Source of the DNA: a virus
DNA length: 62,063 nt
Reading direction: 5' to 3' (one strand)
IMG/VR virus record: IMGVR_UViG_3300030116_004105
Coordinates: 1-62,063 of that record
Shown here: in pieces, positions 18,601 to 27,100 of the stretch
Layout of the letters: the number at the start of each line of letters is the position of its first letter
Position numbering within the stretch: position 1 is the first letter of the stretch
Position numbers and translations under genes: made by a program
The notes under the pieces: model-generated
The model's database searches: none
What the model was told of the DNA's origin: nothing
Seen by the model: only the letters and a program-made list of their open reading frames with translations

Positions 18601-21600
18601 TCAACCATGGAATGGTCATTCTTATTATAAAAACCAACAAAATACTCCTGATTACTAAGAGGTAATATAAAACTTGAATTTTGCGTATCAAGAGACTTAT
18701 AATACGTAAGTACAGGTGAATTTGTTCCTTCAGGTACATCATAAGAAAGAGAACTATCTAGCTCATTATCGTTTTTACCATATAATTTTAACTTATTACC
18801 CCAAGTAGCATATGTATATAAAACTACATCATTTGATGCTCCATTTGCAGTTTGTGTTGCATTAGATAAAGGAAGAAGAGCTGGATCATGTATATTTGGA
18901 ATTACTGTTTGAGATATACTATCATATGTAACACCAGCACCTATTATTTTAGAATTATAAAAATTATTAAGTATCGGTGCTACAAAAGCGCCAGCTGATT
19001 CTACTGGTATAGAAGAATTAAAAGCATCAATAGAAGAATATATAAACCTTCTATCATCTTCTGTATTTTGTACATCTGTGCCTTGAGCTGAAAATTCTAA
19101 TCTTGCTACGTCTAAAATAGAGTCTCTATAAAAAGACGAAGGTAAATAATCTGTAGTAACTTCAAATACTTCAGGATTGTCTACAAAGGCAGTTACACTG
19201 TCGTATAGATCTGGAGAAGAAATTTTATGAAATTGCCCACTATCAGACCAGATATAAATTGCACCATCTGATTGCAATGTTATTCTTTCAAGGCTACCAG
19301 CAAATACATTATCGACAACTTTTACAGTAGAAGTAACTGCGCTTTGACCGGCTGCCTCAACGCATCCAGTATTATTACCACCTGGGTGTATATTATATAT
19401 TGCAATTTTTCTATCCGTACTATCCTGAGGATTTTGTATTATAGTATATAGGTGAGTATCACTAGCTGAAAACTCCATAGCTATAGGACTCCACCCTCCA
19501 TTAAAGTTAGCCATATCAGGATCTCCTCCTGGTATATGGACTTCCAAACCTCCTTCAGTTCCTGGAGGTATAATAGAAAAATTAGTGTTATTTATTTTTG
19601 TTAATAGTATACCATGATTAACTGCTATTGCTAAATGAAAATCTCCAATATGGTTAAGATTATCAACTGTTTCTGTTAAGCTTAAATTATATGATTCAAG
19701 AAAACCTTGAGTATAACCAGGAAACTGTGGAATATAAATATTAGTAGCTTGGGCAGATACATGATTAGGGTTAGCAAAATAAGAATTATAAAAAAGTTTA
19801 TTTCCTATAGTAACAGGTAGTTCTCTATATCTATCTATGCTTAAATATCTACTTGCACCGCCTGTAAATTTATTAGATCCAGCACTCCAAGTATTTACAA
19901 CCGTATTCTCAAATTTAGATAATTGAAAACTAAATCCTGTAGAAAAAGGTCTTAATACTAAAAGTTTTCCATTTTGAGATGAAAACTGAGGAGATATATC
20001 CATAGGAGTATTTCTGGCGGATAAAGTATTACTATTATTCTCATCAACGTGTAAAAGAGCAGTATCATTTACTTCATTTCCTAAGTTATTTGCAATCGTA
20101 TCTTGGTCCATATAACCAACAATATCAGGGGCTTGAGAATCTCCAAAAACAGTGGCTAATTTTGGGTCTAGTGAGTTAGGCTCAAAATCATTGTAATTAA
20201 TTATATGCGTTAGGTTGTCAGCTGACATAAGTCTAAATAATCTAGCTATAGGAGCAAAGGGGTCTAAATTAATAGCTACCAAACCTGTGTAAGTAGGTAA
20301 CATAAAGTTTTTAAAACTTTTTATATTGACATCGTAATCATACTCAGCATCATCTTGTTGCAATACACTAGGAGATTCTGTCAAGCTACCTATTATATAA
20401 TGATCTAGCCGTCTTTGCATCATAAAGTAAGTTATTCCTGGGACACTTCCAGCAGGATTATAACCATCTCTAGCTCCTGATACTACATCTGTATTAACTA
20501 CTACTTTTCCATCATTACTAACACTTAGATAATCGCCACTAGTTTTATCTTTATAAGCAAAATTATATTGATGCATTTGAGCTGACTTCACATTCCCATA
20601 CATTAAAGTATCACTGTCGCAGTAAGGTACAGGAGTACCTTCTGGTGTAAATTGTTGTAAAGTATCATCTAATTCTATTTTTCTTAATTCTCCTTGAGAA
20701 CCAAACCAATATAAAAGATGCTTATTATTTGTATTTTGTATATAATGAATTTTAAAATTAGAGGTATGCAAATAATCTTCTACAGGTGAACCTAATAATG
20801 AATAATTAAAATCATTTATAAGATTGCTTGTTAATCCACTAAGCCTTGCTCCATGATGATTAAAAATATCTATATCTCCAGAGTTATTTGCTATAACATA
20901 GTATCTTATAATTCCTGTACTATCTCCATATTCAGACGCACCTTTATCTGTTATAACTAAACTAGTAAGTTGAGAATTGTTATCAGAAAAAGATGGAGAC
21001 AAAGTTAAAGGCTCGCTAGAGCTATTACTAATGGATGTAAGGGTGTTGTCAACATCTCCAAACACACCGCCCTGTATTGCATAGTAACCTTCAGGTTGTA
21101 ATAACACATACTCAGGATAGGGCTCATTTATATATCTAGCTCCTATTCTTGGCATCATTAAAGTTACGTTAGCTCTCGGGTCCTCGTATACACAGCCCCC
21201 ACCTTCAATAGTTGCCTCTGGATTATAGTTTGTTGCATTAGGATCTGTACATCCTAAAATATAAGGTCTTCTTCCTGTAGTAATTCCATATACATTTACT
21301 ATACCTTTTTTAATTACTGGGTAATCAACTAGTATACTTTTATTTATACTACCATCAGATTCAACTGTTAATTTTGACACAGAAGGATAAAAGGTAGATA
21401 AGAATTTAGTATTCATAGGGCTTACCTTTTGAGTTCTAGGCACCCGAAGCAGCAAACCTATATTATATACTAAGTAGTTTAATAATAAATATTTACCACT
21501 AGGCATTCCAGTAAAAGCCCAGTTCAACCCAGACTTTAATTGTATAGCTGGAGAACCATAAGTAATCTGAACTCTGCTAGTTATATTAGAAACACTAATA

Positions 21601-21878
21601 GTTATGTCGGAAGTAGTATCTGATTTTACAAAACTTAAAGCTATATACTCCCCATATAAAGAGTTGAATAAAAGCTCCCATTGTTTAAATGCATTTTGAA
21701 CTTCAACATCAAATGCATGTTTTGTTATGTATGTATTTGGTAAAACTTTTACATCTTTAAGTGTTGGATGGTCTACCAATAAATTATCAAAATTTTGAAT
21801 AGAATAATTTAAAACAACTGGAGCAACTTCATTAGAAGTTTTACCCTTATTTATTGCGTCTCTTAAAGTAGTTAACAT
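12666..21878 (-). CDS. Giant Cys-rich attachment (tail-fibre-type) protein, 3070 aa
   Basis: Three broad zones are visible. Residues 1-200 have the plan of a matrixin-like zincin (AFKQWELLFNSLYG, SDITISVSN, then LVYNIGLLLRVPRTQKVSPM), but the expected HExGH is Y138-N-I-G-L142, so it would be inactive. Residues about 240-1500 are long, repetitive beta structure with many SPNNxxLYV/I-type turns. Residues about 1520-2300 hold dozens of Cys in short modules (CNCNGAL, CDCEGTV, NECGSC). GC-T/M-D-x-x-A-x-N-Y repeats occur near residue 208 and at about five later sites, the last near the C-terminus, which ends CNAEYCESC. No signal peptide is seen. Size, position after the capsid genes and surface-protein-like modules suggest a host-attachment fibre; this is inference. 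Confidence 0.8.
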   Translation of the reverse strand: MLTTLRDAINKGKTSNEVAPVVLNYSIQNFDNLLVDHPTLKDVKVLPNTYITKHAFDVEVQNAFKQWELLFNSLYGEYIALSFVKSDTTSDITISVSNITSRVQITYGSPAIQLKSGLNWAFTGMPSGKYLLLNYLVYNIGLLLRVPRTQKVSPMNTKFLSTFYPSVSKLTVESDGSINKSILVDYPVIKKGIVNVYGITTGRRPYILGCTDPNATNYNPEATIEGGGCVYEDPRANVTLMMPRIGARYINEPYPEYVLLQPEGYYAIQGGVFGDVDNTLTSISNSSSEPLTLSPSFSDNNSQLTSLVITDKGASEYGDSTGIIRYYVIANNSGDIDIFNHHGARLSGLTSNLINDFNYSLLGSPVEDYLHTSNFKIHYIQNTNNKHLLYWFGSQGELRKIELDDTLQQFTPEGTPVPYCDSDTLMYGNVKSAQMHQYNFAYKDKTSGDYLSVSNDGKVVVNTDVVSGARDGYNPAGSVPGITYFMMQRRLDHYIIGSLTESPSVLQQDDAEYDYDVNIKSFKNFMLPTYTGLVAINLDPFAPIARLFRLMSADNLTHIINYNDFEPNSLDPKLATVFGDSQAPDIVGYMDQDTIANNLGNEVNDTALLHVDENNSNTLSARNTPMDISPQFSSQNGKLLVLRPFSTGFSFQLSKFENTVVNTWSAGSNKFTGGASRYLSIDRYRELPVTIGNKLFYNSYFANPNHVSAQATNIYIPQFPGYTQGFLESYNLSLTETVDNLNHIGDFHLAIAVNHGILLTKINNTNFSIIPPGTEGGLEVHIPGGDPDMANFNGGWSPIAMEFSASDTHLYTIIQNPQDSTDRKIAIYNIHPGGNNTGCVEAAGQSAVTSTVKVVDNVFAGSLERITLQSDGAIYIWSDSGQFHKISSPDLYDSVTAFVDNPEVFEVTTDYLPSSFYRDSILDVARLEFSAQGTDVQNTEDDRRFIYSSIDAFNSSIPVESAGAFVAPILNNFYNSKIIGAGVTYDSISQTVIPNIHDPALLPLSNATQTANGASNDVVLYTYATWGNKLKLYGKNDNELDSSLSYDVPEGTNSPVLTYYKSLDTQNSSFILPLSNQEYFVGFYNKNDHSMVDTNGTYPPLYSYKIVSVAGSINNPEYSVSPRYELLRSAAVSGSALNTFYKIIPGIEIYETENTFKIISTQGFYTSTTTSSSGSVIHEYRITDIYINYLSINKRSLSSASAQGFLASDQSDKQFVHTISDVIANNVHNGKIFTTMRVSRNGLYIAIATSVLHEETFNEITISLFNFNKDSDNRNPLLLGDKIGSTIKLTTNDFLRKEGISPNDPSSIMVDAIVRGMEFSPNNQKLYVLIGQHRQTEDVFSQDSFGTLNDGHASSRLIRIDIDKTNISEPSAFRLDGPVQESESYSSQGALSLYSDLFTFDSDGNSYQGNLVYRANSTMTGLYRSPDNNIFVSLTHPQQIEDEPIIQMTGVITASENTLAARLHKNARVVTLNQVLGVTRDPGGFLANFYGSVGITPISPASTSGTKIDEEDYDEVFEEITNLGAIQFGCMDIAAINYNVNATVNDGSCVYSQDLDTNSNIDLTNLASLDTDGCTDAECPDLGYGWGSASSYNIPNFAEVVEYLDAEFENALFTCQGGGRSDLVSSFLATARSNDYTNFLSAFNVTCFNNINCGCQATYIVEIAVTYEAETDTIIAGPWAGPVGIEEDGAGCNLITVSGTWVFIPITTQENGDGQWTYIDTYPGEPIQPVDPETGEPIINDWCIHVGENPSNFEPVSDFDPTYCQHCLEEDAPFYDQNGGGYTSGDEETYYQWVTSNSDLCGEYGCTDPDACNYNPALDPQMTVQTGCTYSPTDVYPDPYYPDTMIDLGIVCTCNQYLGGDPVFSGSLYGSMYCGSCGADDPSNPNDPDFIFLKKPTCDCDNNPVPYFNSQGQEQGEYCDCEGTVATGAEYGCYCENGVVVEPEQFSNSSICNCNGALASELFGPNCNCDGELDAGGGSFIADQVFCDCNTAATLYYEDVDGNGIPACDIPRRYICEITQEMLVFHPNALAPNVGAYYDIRNGIVISPEDLESEYILSGDLGTAVNYNQCDECATDEGILLQIGETTGITAEDAAEGQQYDCNGECKWKVWSNESIAALLPFVPPGTAPGNIYSNDYYGSGVLNECGSCVPPSEAELPCCEGVTGIFETDLAAGLVDQCNSCIATMFESEGDVPDDGFVSVFLTGPNEYTVTWGGGGSSSESFITSCNPCAEAGSPYGIQPTQQLNAQQWQNIVAAFTPNDCSECGTYPTTFIDYESAAEGFYQVIDGNSTLYKCECDDTPQPLVSFFNQTNENNRCCQGYVWDSCAFGTGGCRPADYTYPDGNPVGHPSQTDCEGNCAEWNGSEWEYEYALNECDDCTLGGVRVGGSLANGDCCEGQSLGCDGLCYITGQQPELDDCGVCWLPEGLEYNACFGCTDSTAVNFDSEATEDDGNCLYASLLTELDAIGIDTTGPSTYVEGNYFIGTQFANLQFINQNPDRFLQYNEFYGANLYYDQPFYTFKCQVIVSAPGAIGSPILQITNPAQNGEIIYGYTPDSPGQEALGAGEPLVYDPSYADVPSFEPGDPNIYSVRYYFRLHAGLNLNTYSIQQIFSQHEDKILSIKAADGSEYIPDPLFNNTIDGIGNLQKGINTSISPVTNPNEVDAQNNPVPPFSTDVYHMYEVIPRLNPVTGHPYEFSIDFTNFITGAVYGCTDQLASNYNPLATVDNGTCTYIEGSFTDDIELIGFPSDPTKLKWVLYNSYGEVLQANFGLYPGTFQQNGYFSSPLPESSCLYFVPIGFKSEDEWKNIVLLINKNSSPISILSYGANIVNPEITSGTQLLSYNSSCKLGCESAVNGRILTDYCITNVKKDVKEFTDIQFTFEVSTTIPSDQLFIAEIYNLDTGKTLFRTSDTEEYVMGQSYINSFPISKETRIGVRFKNTSKFDYKYQLKSEYGEMIINKTYKNSSHTFDTITIRPVVYGCTDPTAANYNSHAAMDDGNCFDAGFEQCVKNSLFSLSLTDCDTKEAERALKIYALYDGYKQAVIENNQTKIDMYIQKLTDMCNAEYCESC

Positions 21879-21884
21879 GTATTA

Positions 21885-23468
21885 TTATTTTAAAGGTATT
21901 ACTTGCAATGCATACACACTAACGTCAGTGGCAGCAGTTGCATTATTTACATCTACACTTATTGTAATTTTTTGATCCCAGTCTAGTGATAAAGTATTAT
22001 TAGCTCCAGCTGATACAGCATCTAAATCTGCACCAACAATAACAAATCCAAAAGCTATTGACTTTGGAGTGTCAGAGTGTAAAACTGTAGCCTCGTGATG
22101 TATGAATTCTGCATTAGGAGCTGTTGTTGTAGTTAAAGTAGTCGGTAAAACTTGAGTCCCATTTATACCAATAGCAACAGTTTTTGTATTACCATTTGCT
22201 GCTGCAAGAGAATGTGCTACAATTTTAAAACCTGAACCAATTGGATATTCTCTTAAATCTACATCTATAGACATTACTGTTTCATATGCACCTGTAGTAG
22301 TTGCTCTTTCACCAGCATTAATATCACTAGTAACAAAAGTTTTTACTCCTTGGGAAGTTTCTGCTCCTGAAGAAACATTACTCTCTAAATACCATTTATC
22401 TTGTCCATCATTATATAACTTTACAGAAGCATTATTTGCATTTATTAAATATGTTCTAGATCCTTGTATAGTATTACCACCAGAGGTAACTAATGTTATA
22501 TTATTTCTTACTGAGTTACCGTATTCATCTTTAATTAAATACTTTAATATTTTAGGATTTGAAAGTCTACCTATGGAAGGCAAAGTTAGTGTAACTGTAT
22601 TTCTTCTACAATCTACACCGACAATACCTTTATCTTGTTCTGTTAAAGTATAGTTAGGAATAGATACAATAGTTCTATTATACTCACTACCAAGCTCTAA
22701 AGCTCTTTTATATTTTTGAGGTGTTAGGGCAGAGTCTTCGGCATCTAAACTTGTTAAATCTTCTTCAGTTGCCACTCTTAATATACCTGCTTTTTCTTCT
22801 GTTGAAAATACTACATTAGTATTTACTATTGCAAACTGATGTCCTACAGCGCCATGCGTACCTCCTTGAGAATCTTCTATACACAATAACAAATCTCCTA
22901 CTTGAACCTCTGGGCCATCTGTAGCAAACATAGCAATATCTTCTTCAATTATAAAAGAATCCCCCGCAGATGCTCTAGGATAACCATTAGTTCCTTTTTC
23001 TCTTTTAATTGTTTTTAAAGTAGCTTTTAGTTCATCGTCTACAAACTTTTTTGTAATAATATCATTTTCTTTAAATGACTGTGGAGCAGTTCTATAAGAT
23101 AAATTATTTGCTAAAGGAACTGTACCATCATTTTTAATAACATTATTTGTAATATTATCTACGTAAGATTTTGTTGCTAAGTGATTCGCAGCTTGAGGTG
23201 TTGAAGCAGATACTGGACCATTAAATGATGCCGAGTCTTTATTTATAGTTTTTTTACTAACCTGTCTTTGCACAGATCTAACTTCAGATGATACAGTTTT
23301 TATTGCATCCTCTACATGCCTCAATAAGTCTAATTTACTTATTTGTTTTTTAACTCCTCCTTGAAGAATTTCTATGATGTCACTATTAGAACTTATAGAT
23401 GTTCTGCCAGAGTTTGTATTTGAGTTTCTATTTCTACGTCTACCTGTAGAACCATATCCGTTTGCCAT
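21885..23468 (-). CDS. Tail fibre / appendage protein (527 aa)
   Basis: A Ser/Asn/Arg-rich start precedes a long helical segment (LDLLRHVEDAIKTVSSEVRS) and two fibre-like repeats containing ANHLATKSYVDN and ENDIITKKFVDD, a motif common in trimeric phage fibres. A beta-rich domain follows, and the C-terminal 140 residues look like a jelly-roll binding domain (SIDVDLREYPIGSGFKI ... ISVDVNNATAATDVSVYAL). It sits between the giant protein and the 215-aa gene, within the attachment block. Confidence 0.72.
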   Translation of the reverse strand: MANGYGSTGRRRNRNSNTNSGRTSISSNSDIIEILQGGVKKQISKLDLLRHVEDAIKTVSSEVRSVQRQVSKKTINKDSASFNGPVSASTPQAANHLATKSYVDNITNNVIKNDGTVPLANNLSYRTAPQSFKENDIITKKFVDDELKATLKTIKREKGTNGYPRASAGDSFIIEEDIAMFATDGPEVQVGDLLLCIEDSQGGTHGAVGHQFAIVNTNVVFSTEEKAGILRVATEEDLTSLDAEDSALTPQKYKRALELGSEYNRTIVSIPNYTLTEQDKGIVGVDCRRNTVTLTLPSIGRLSNPKILKYLIKDEYGNSVRNNITLVTSGGNTIQGSRTYLINANNASVKLYNDGQDKWYLESNVSSGAETSQGVKTFVTSDINAGERATTTGAYETVMSIDVDLREYPIGSGFKIVAHSLAAANGNTKTVAIGINGTQVLPTTLTTTTAPNAEFIHHEATVLHSDTPKSIAFGFVIVGADLDAVSAGANNTLSLDWDQKITISVDVNNATAATDVSVYALQVIPLK

Positions 23469-23483
23469 AATTAAATATTTTTA

Positions 23484-24131
23484 TCAGTAAGAGATTTTTA
23501 ATTCGATTGCCATGTCTTCTAAAATTTTATTAAATAATTCCCTGTCCTCTACAGAAAGATAGTCTACTGTAGTTTCAGCAGAAACACCACCTTTAACTAT
23601 AAGATTACGTTGCTTTAAATCCTCAAAGTTTTTAGGATAAGGAGAAAATACTAAAATACTGTCATTATACATTCCTGTAGGAGGAAACGAAATAGTTACC
23701 GTTTGAGATCTACGAATATAACTAAAGCTAAAATCTCTATTACTGTATGTAGAAGGATCATTTAATAGATTTTCAAAGTTAGTAGTATCAACATTATTAT
23801 CAAGTTCTGATAGATTATATAATGTAAAAGCTGCAATAGTCGTAAACTCTCCTTCAATATTATCAACTCCTATCGTAAGTTTTTGCGGTCCTCTTTCTAG
23901 TGCGGGCACTGGAAAAGACATAGGCTTAGGAGAAGTTGCTATTATACTTGACGGTACAGTAATTTTAGAAGACATAAATGAAATCCAAGCTGACATTAAA
24001 TTAAATTTTTGCAGTTGACTTGGATTTGTGTTTCCAGTAGATAATCTGTCTGCTATCAAAGCGCCGTATTTATCTAACGCTTCATTAGCTTTCATGTATC
24101 TATTGTGTAAATATTCTGTTGATATGGCCAT
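23484..24131 (-). CDS. Virion-associated protein (215 aa), function unknown
   Basis: An N-terminal helix (EYLHNRYMKANEALDKYGAL) is followed by a beta-rich middle (SMSFPVPAL-type strands, FSFSYIRRSQTVTISFPPTG) and a short helical end (NKILEDMAIELKISY). No family is recognised. It is flanked closely by the 1660-aa and 527-aa attachment proteins (7 and 15 bases), so it probably belongs to the same appendage. Confidence 0.65.
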   Translation of the reverse strand: MAISTEYLHNRYMKANEALDKYGALIADRLSTGNTNPSQLQKFNLMSAWISFMSSKITVPSSIIATSPKPMSFPVPALERGPQKLTIGVDNIEGEFTTIAAFTLYNLSELDNNVDTTNFENLLNDPSTYSNRDFSFSYIRRSQTVTISFPPTGMYNDSILVFSPYPKNFEDLKQRNLIVKGGVSAETTVDYLSVEDRELFNKILEDMAIELKISY

Positions 24132-24138
24132 AGTATAA

Positions 24139-27100
24139 TTAATTGTCGGTAAATATAGTTAAATTAGTAATTTTATTTATAACTTTGCGCATTTTTTTAG
24201 CTCTTTCTTCTTGAGCGTTACTAGGCAGCGCTAGTCCTGGTATAAAGTTTTTACTATAAAATAGTTCATATAATTGAACTCCTGTATCTATATCAAATGC
24301 ATAATACTTTCTTTCCTCAATCCCATAAAGAGATATAACTATAAAATATCCTGTATAAGCATTTCCTGAACCATCAAATAATAATACAGAAACATTCATA
24401 AAATATGGAACAGAAACTCTGCTATATCGATACTGTTTAGGATTTAAATATTTTCTTACTGTCTCTATAGAATCTGAATAATAGTTTCTTTGATCTTGTG
24501 AGAGTGATAATGAAGTTCCATCTACTATTTCTCCCAAAGTGCTTGTGCCAACTATATACTTACCCTGACTAGTTTCCACACTATCACAGCTTCCTTCTGA
24601 ACTTGCAATGAACTCATCATACATTGAAAAGAAAGTAGCATCTGTTATATAACCACCTGTAAATGCTTCTTGATTATTACAGTTTTGAGGAGTTACATAG
24701 TCAACAGGAGCTGAGACACATCCTTGTAGTTTATTAGTTACTGTAGTATTAGCATAGCTAAGTAAATAGCAACCTCCACTACCATCAGGTAAAATTGGGT
24801 TTTCTATACAATTATATCTTCTTTGCCTTTTAAATACTGGTAGTTGATTATAACCATCTACAACCTCTAAACCACATACTTCTCTTAAAGCTTGTAAAAG
24901 CGCATCATTAAACATATCATCATCTGTCTCTATTAGGTGACCGTCGGGAGATGCACTAGGAAAATCATCTCCATTTTCTGTTTGAATATTATAAATATGA
25001 TTACTATTAGTAGTTAATAAAAAAACTTTACCTTCAGCTGGGTCAAACGAGGATGTATTTAAGACTGTCTCCCCATAAGGAAAATCTACAAAGTCTGATA
25101 AAGAAGTATCTTGCACAAGTTCTCTTTCTTCAGCAGGTATAAACCCATTTATTTCTCCTGTAGCTGTATTTCTGTAATAACTTATAGGTTCATTATTGTT
25201 ACAAAACTCAAGACCTTTATTATCTGGTATTCGTGAGTCTATACATACTAATTTAACAATTGGTTTAACAGATGTTACAGTATATTGGCACAGTGAGTTG
25301 TTGTTTGGATCTAATTCATCTAATCCAACTAATTCTGATTGTCCTTCAATAATAGATTCTAATCCTCCATAATTAACAGCTTGATTAAAAAGCGTAGCAT
25401 TAAACCCAGCAGAAAAATCTCCTGAAGCAGCAGGATCAGTACATAAAAGAGTAAAACAAGATCCATCATCAGTATTTATATTAGGGTTATGAGTTCCTAG
25501 TCCATAACCAGAAAGAAATACTTCCTGGGTAGCCCCTTGATACATATAATTAATAGCCCATTCTTGAGTACAACCATAGATATGATCAATACATGTACCA
25601 TCATCATAATTTGCGTCAGGATTGTAATTAAATTTATCTGGGTCCGTACAGCCACCCACCCAAGTATCAAGATTAGTTCCTTTTACTACCAGAGCAAAAT
25701 AATCAAGAAACTGCGCAATACTATTAGGTGTTAAAGGGACAGGATTTTCTTTATATGCCTGCTCATCAGCCCAAACCTGTCTATACATAACAGGTACATC
25801 TGAATCTGAATTAAAGTATACATTTGCAGCTCTTACAAAATCATGGTCCATAAATCTATGTTCCATGTTTGCACCCACTCCCTCATACACAGAAAGCTCA
25901 TTCATATATAAAGGATTATACTCTCCATATAAATCTTTATAATATTCCTGTTTTGGGTTAGGATCAAATAAATGAGTGCTATCAGCAGCAGTTCCAGAAT
26001 GTGCTATATATCCAGCAGTTTCAGAAAAATGTTTAGCTAGTGGATTGTAATACGGATTACGTGGTTCTGTTGAACCTACAGCATATCTACTTTTTATATT
26101 TTCTCCTCCAGGATAAGTTCCCATGTATAAAGTATAATTATCTTCATTTAAACCAGACGCACAAAGTCTAAGCCTTCTTTTATGATTTAAAAGGCTTACA
26201 TCTTTGCTTACAGGAGGAAGTATATATAAATCTTCTGGCATATAAAATTGCTCATTTCTTATCTTCAGTATGTAATCTCTATTTTCATCACCGATTGAAT
26301 TGTTTCCGTAATTAGTATAGTCTTGTAGAATAGTTTTACGTTCAATCTGATATGAATTGGGTAGAGTAGTCATCCAATTAAATCCACAATACCCTATAAC
26401 ATAAGGAAGATTTAAAAATGTTCCATCATTATATTCATGCATTTTTAATATAGCACCACTGTTATTTAAATTCTCATGATTATGAGTATTAAACAACCAC
26501 ATAGCTGCTGCTCTATCTGCAGTCTTATCTACAGTGGTCATTTCTCCATCTCCTTGAATATAAGAACCATACTGATAACCTGTTGTACTTATTCTGGTTC
26601 CGTATGTTCCATAACTATTAATAATAGTAGTATTATCAGTAGTAGTAACAGAACTTCCATCTAGACCACTATCTCTTTTACAATAATTTTTACTGTATAT
26701 TTGATGCAAAGCCCAAGGATTTGCATTTGGACCTAAAACTTTATATTCTAAAAGTAACTCAGACCCATCATAATATGTCTGAGATTCATATAAGCAAGGA
26801 CAATAAGTTTCTCTTGTTAAATCTGTAACAGGAGTATTATTAGGGTATGCAGGGAAATCGGGATTATAAGCATTAAAATTATGTATAAAAAAAGGATCTA
26901 CAGAATTGGTTTGCTCACCTTGTGAATTAAGCACACAAAAAGGTCTGCGAGTAGTTACATCCGGGCCTATTCTATTTCCATCTATATCTGTTGGATTAAC
27001 AACAATCTCTGTTATGATAGAATTATCTGCAAGTAAATCCACTCGTAATACTTCTTGGTCTCTAGCTTCCGGGTCAGCCTCTGAAGTAACTATAAGATTA

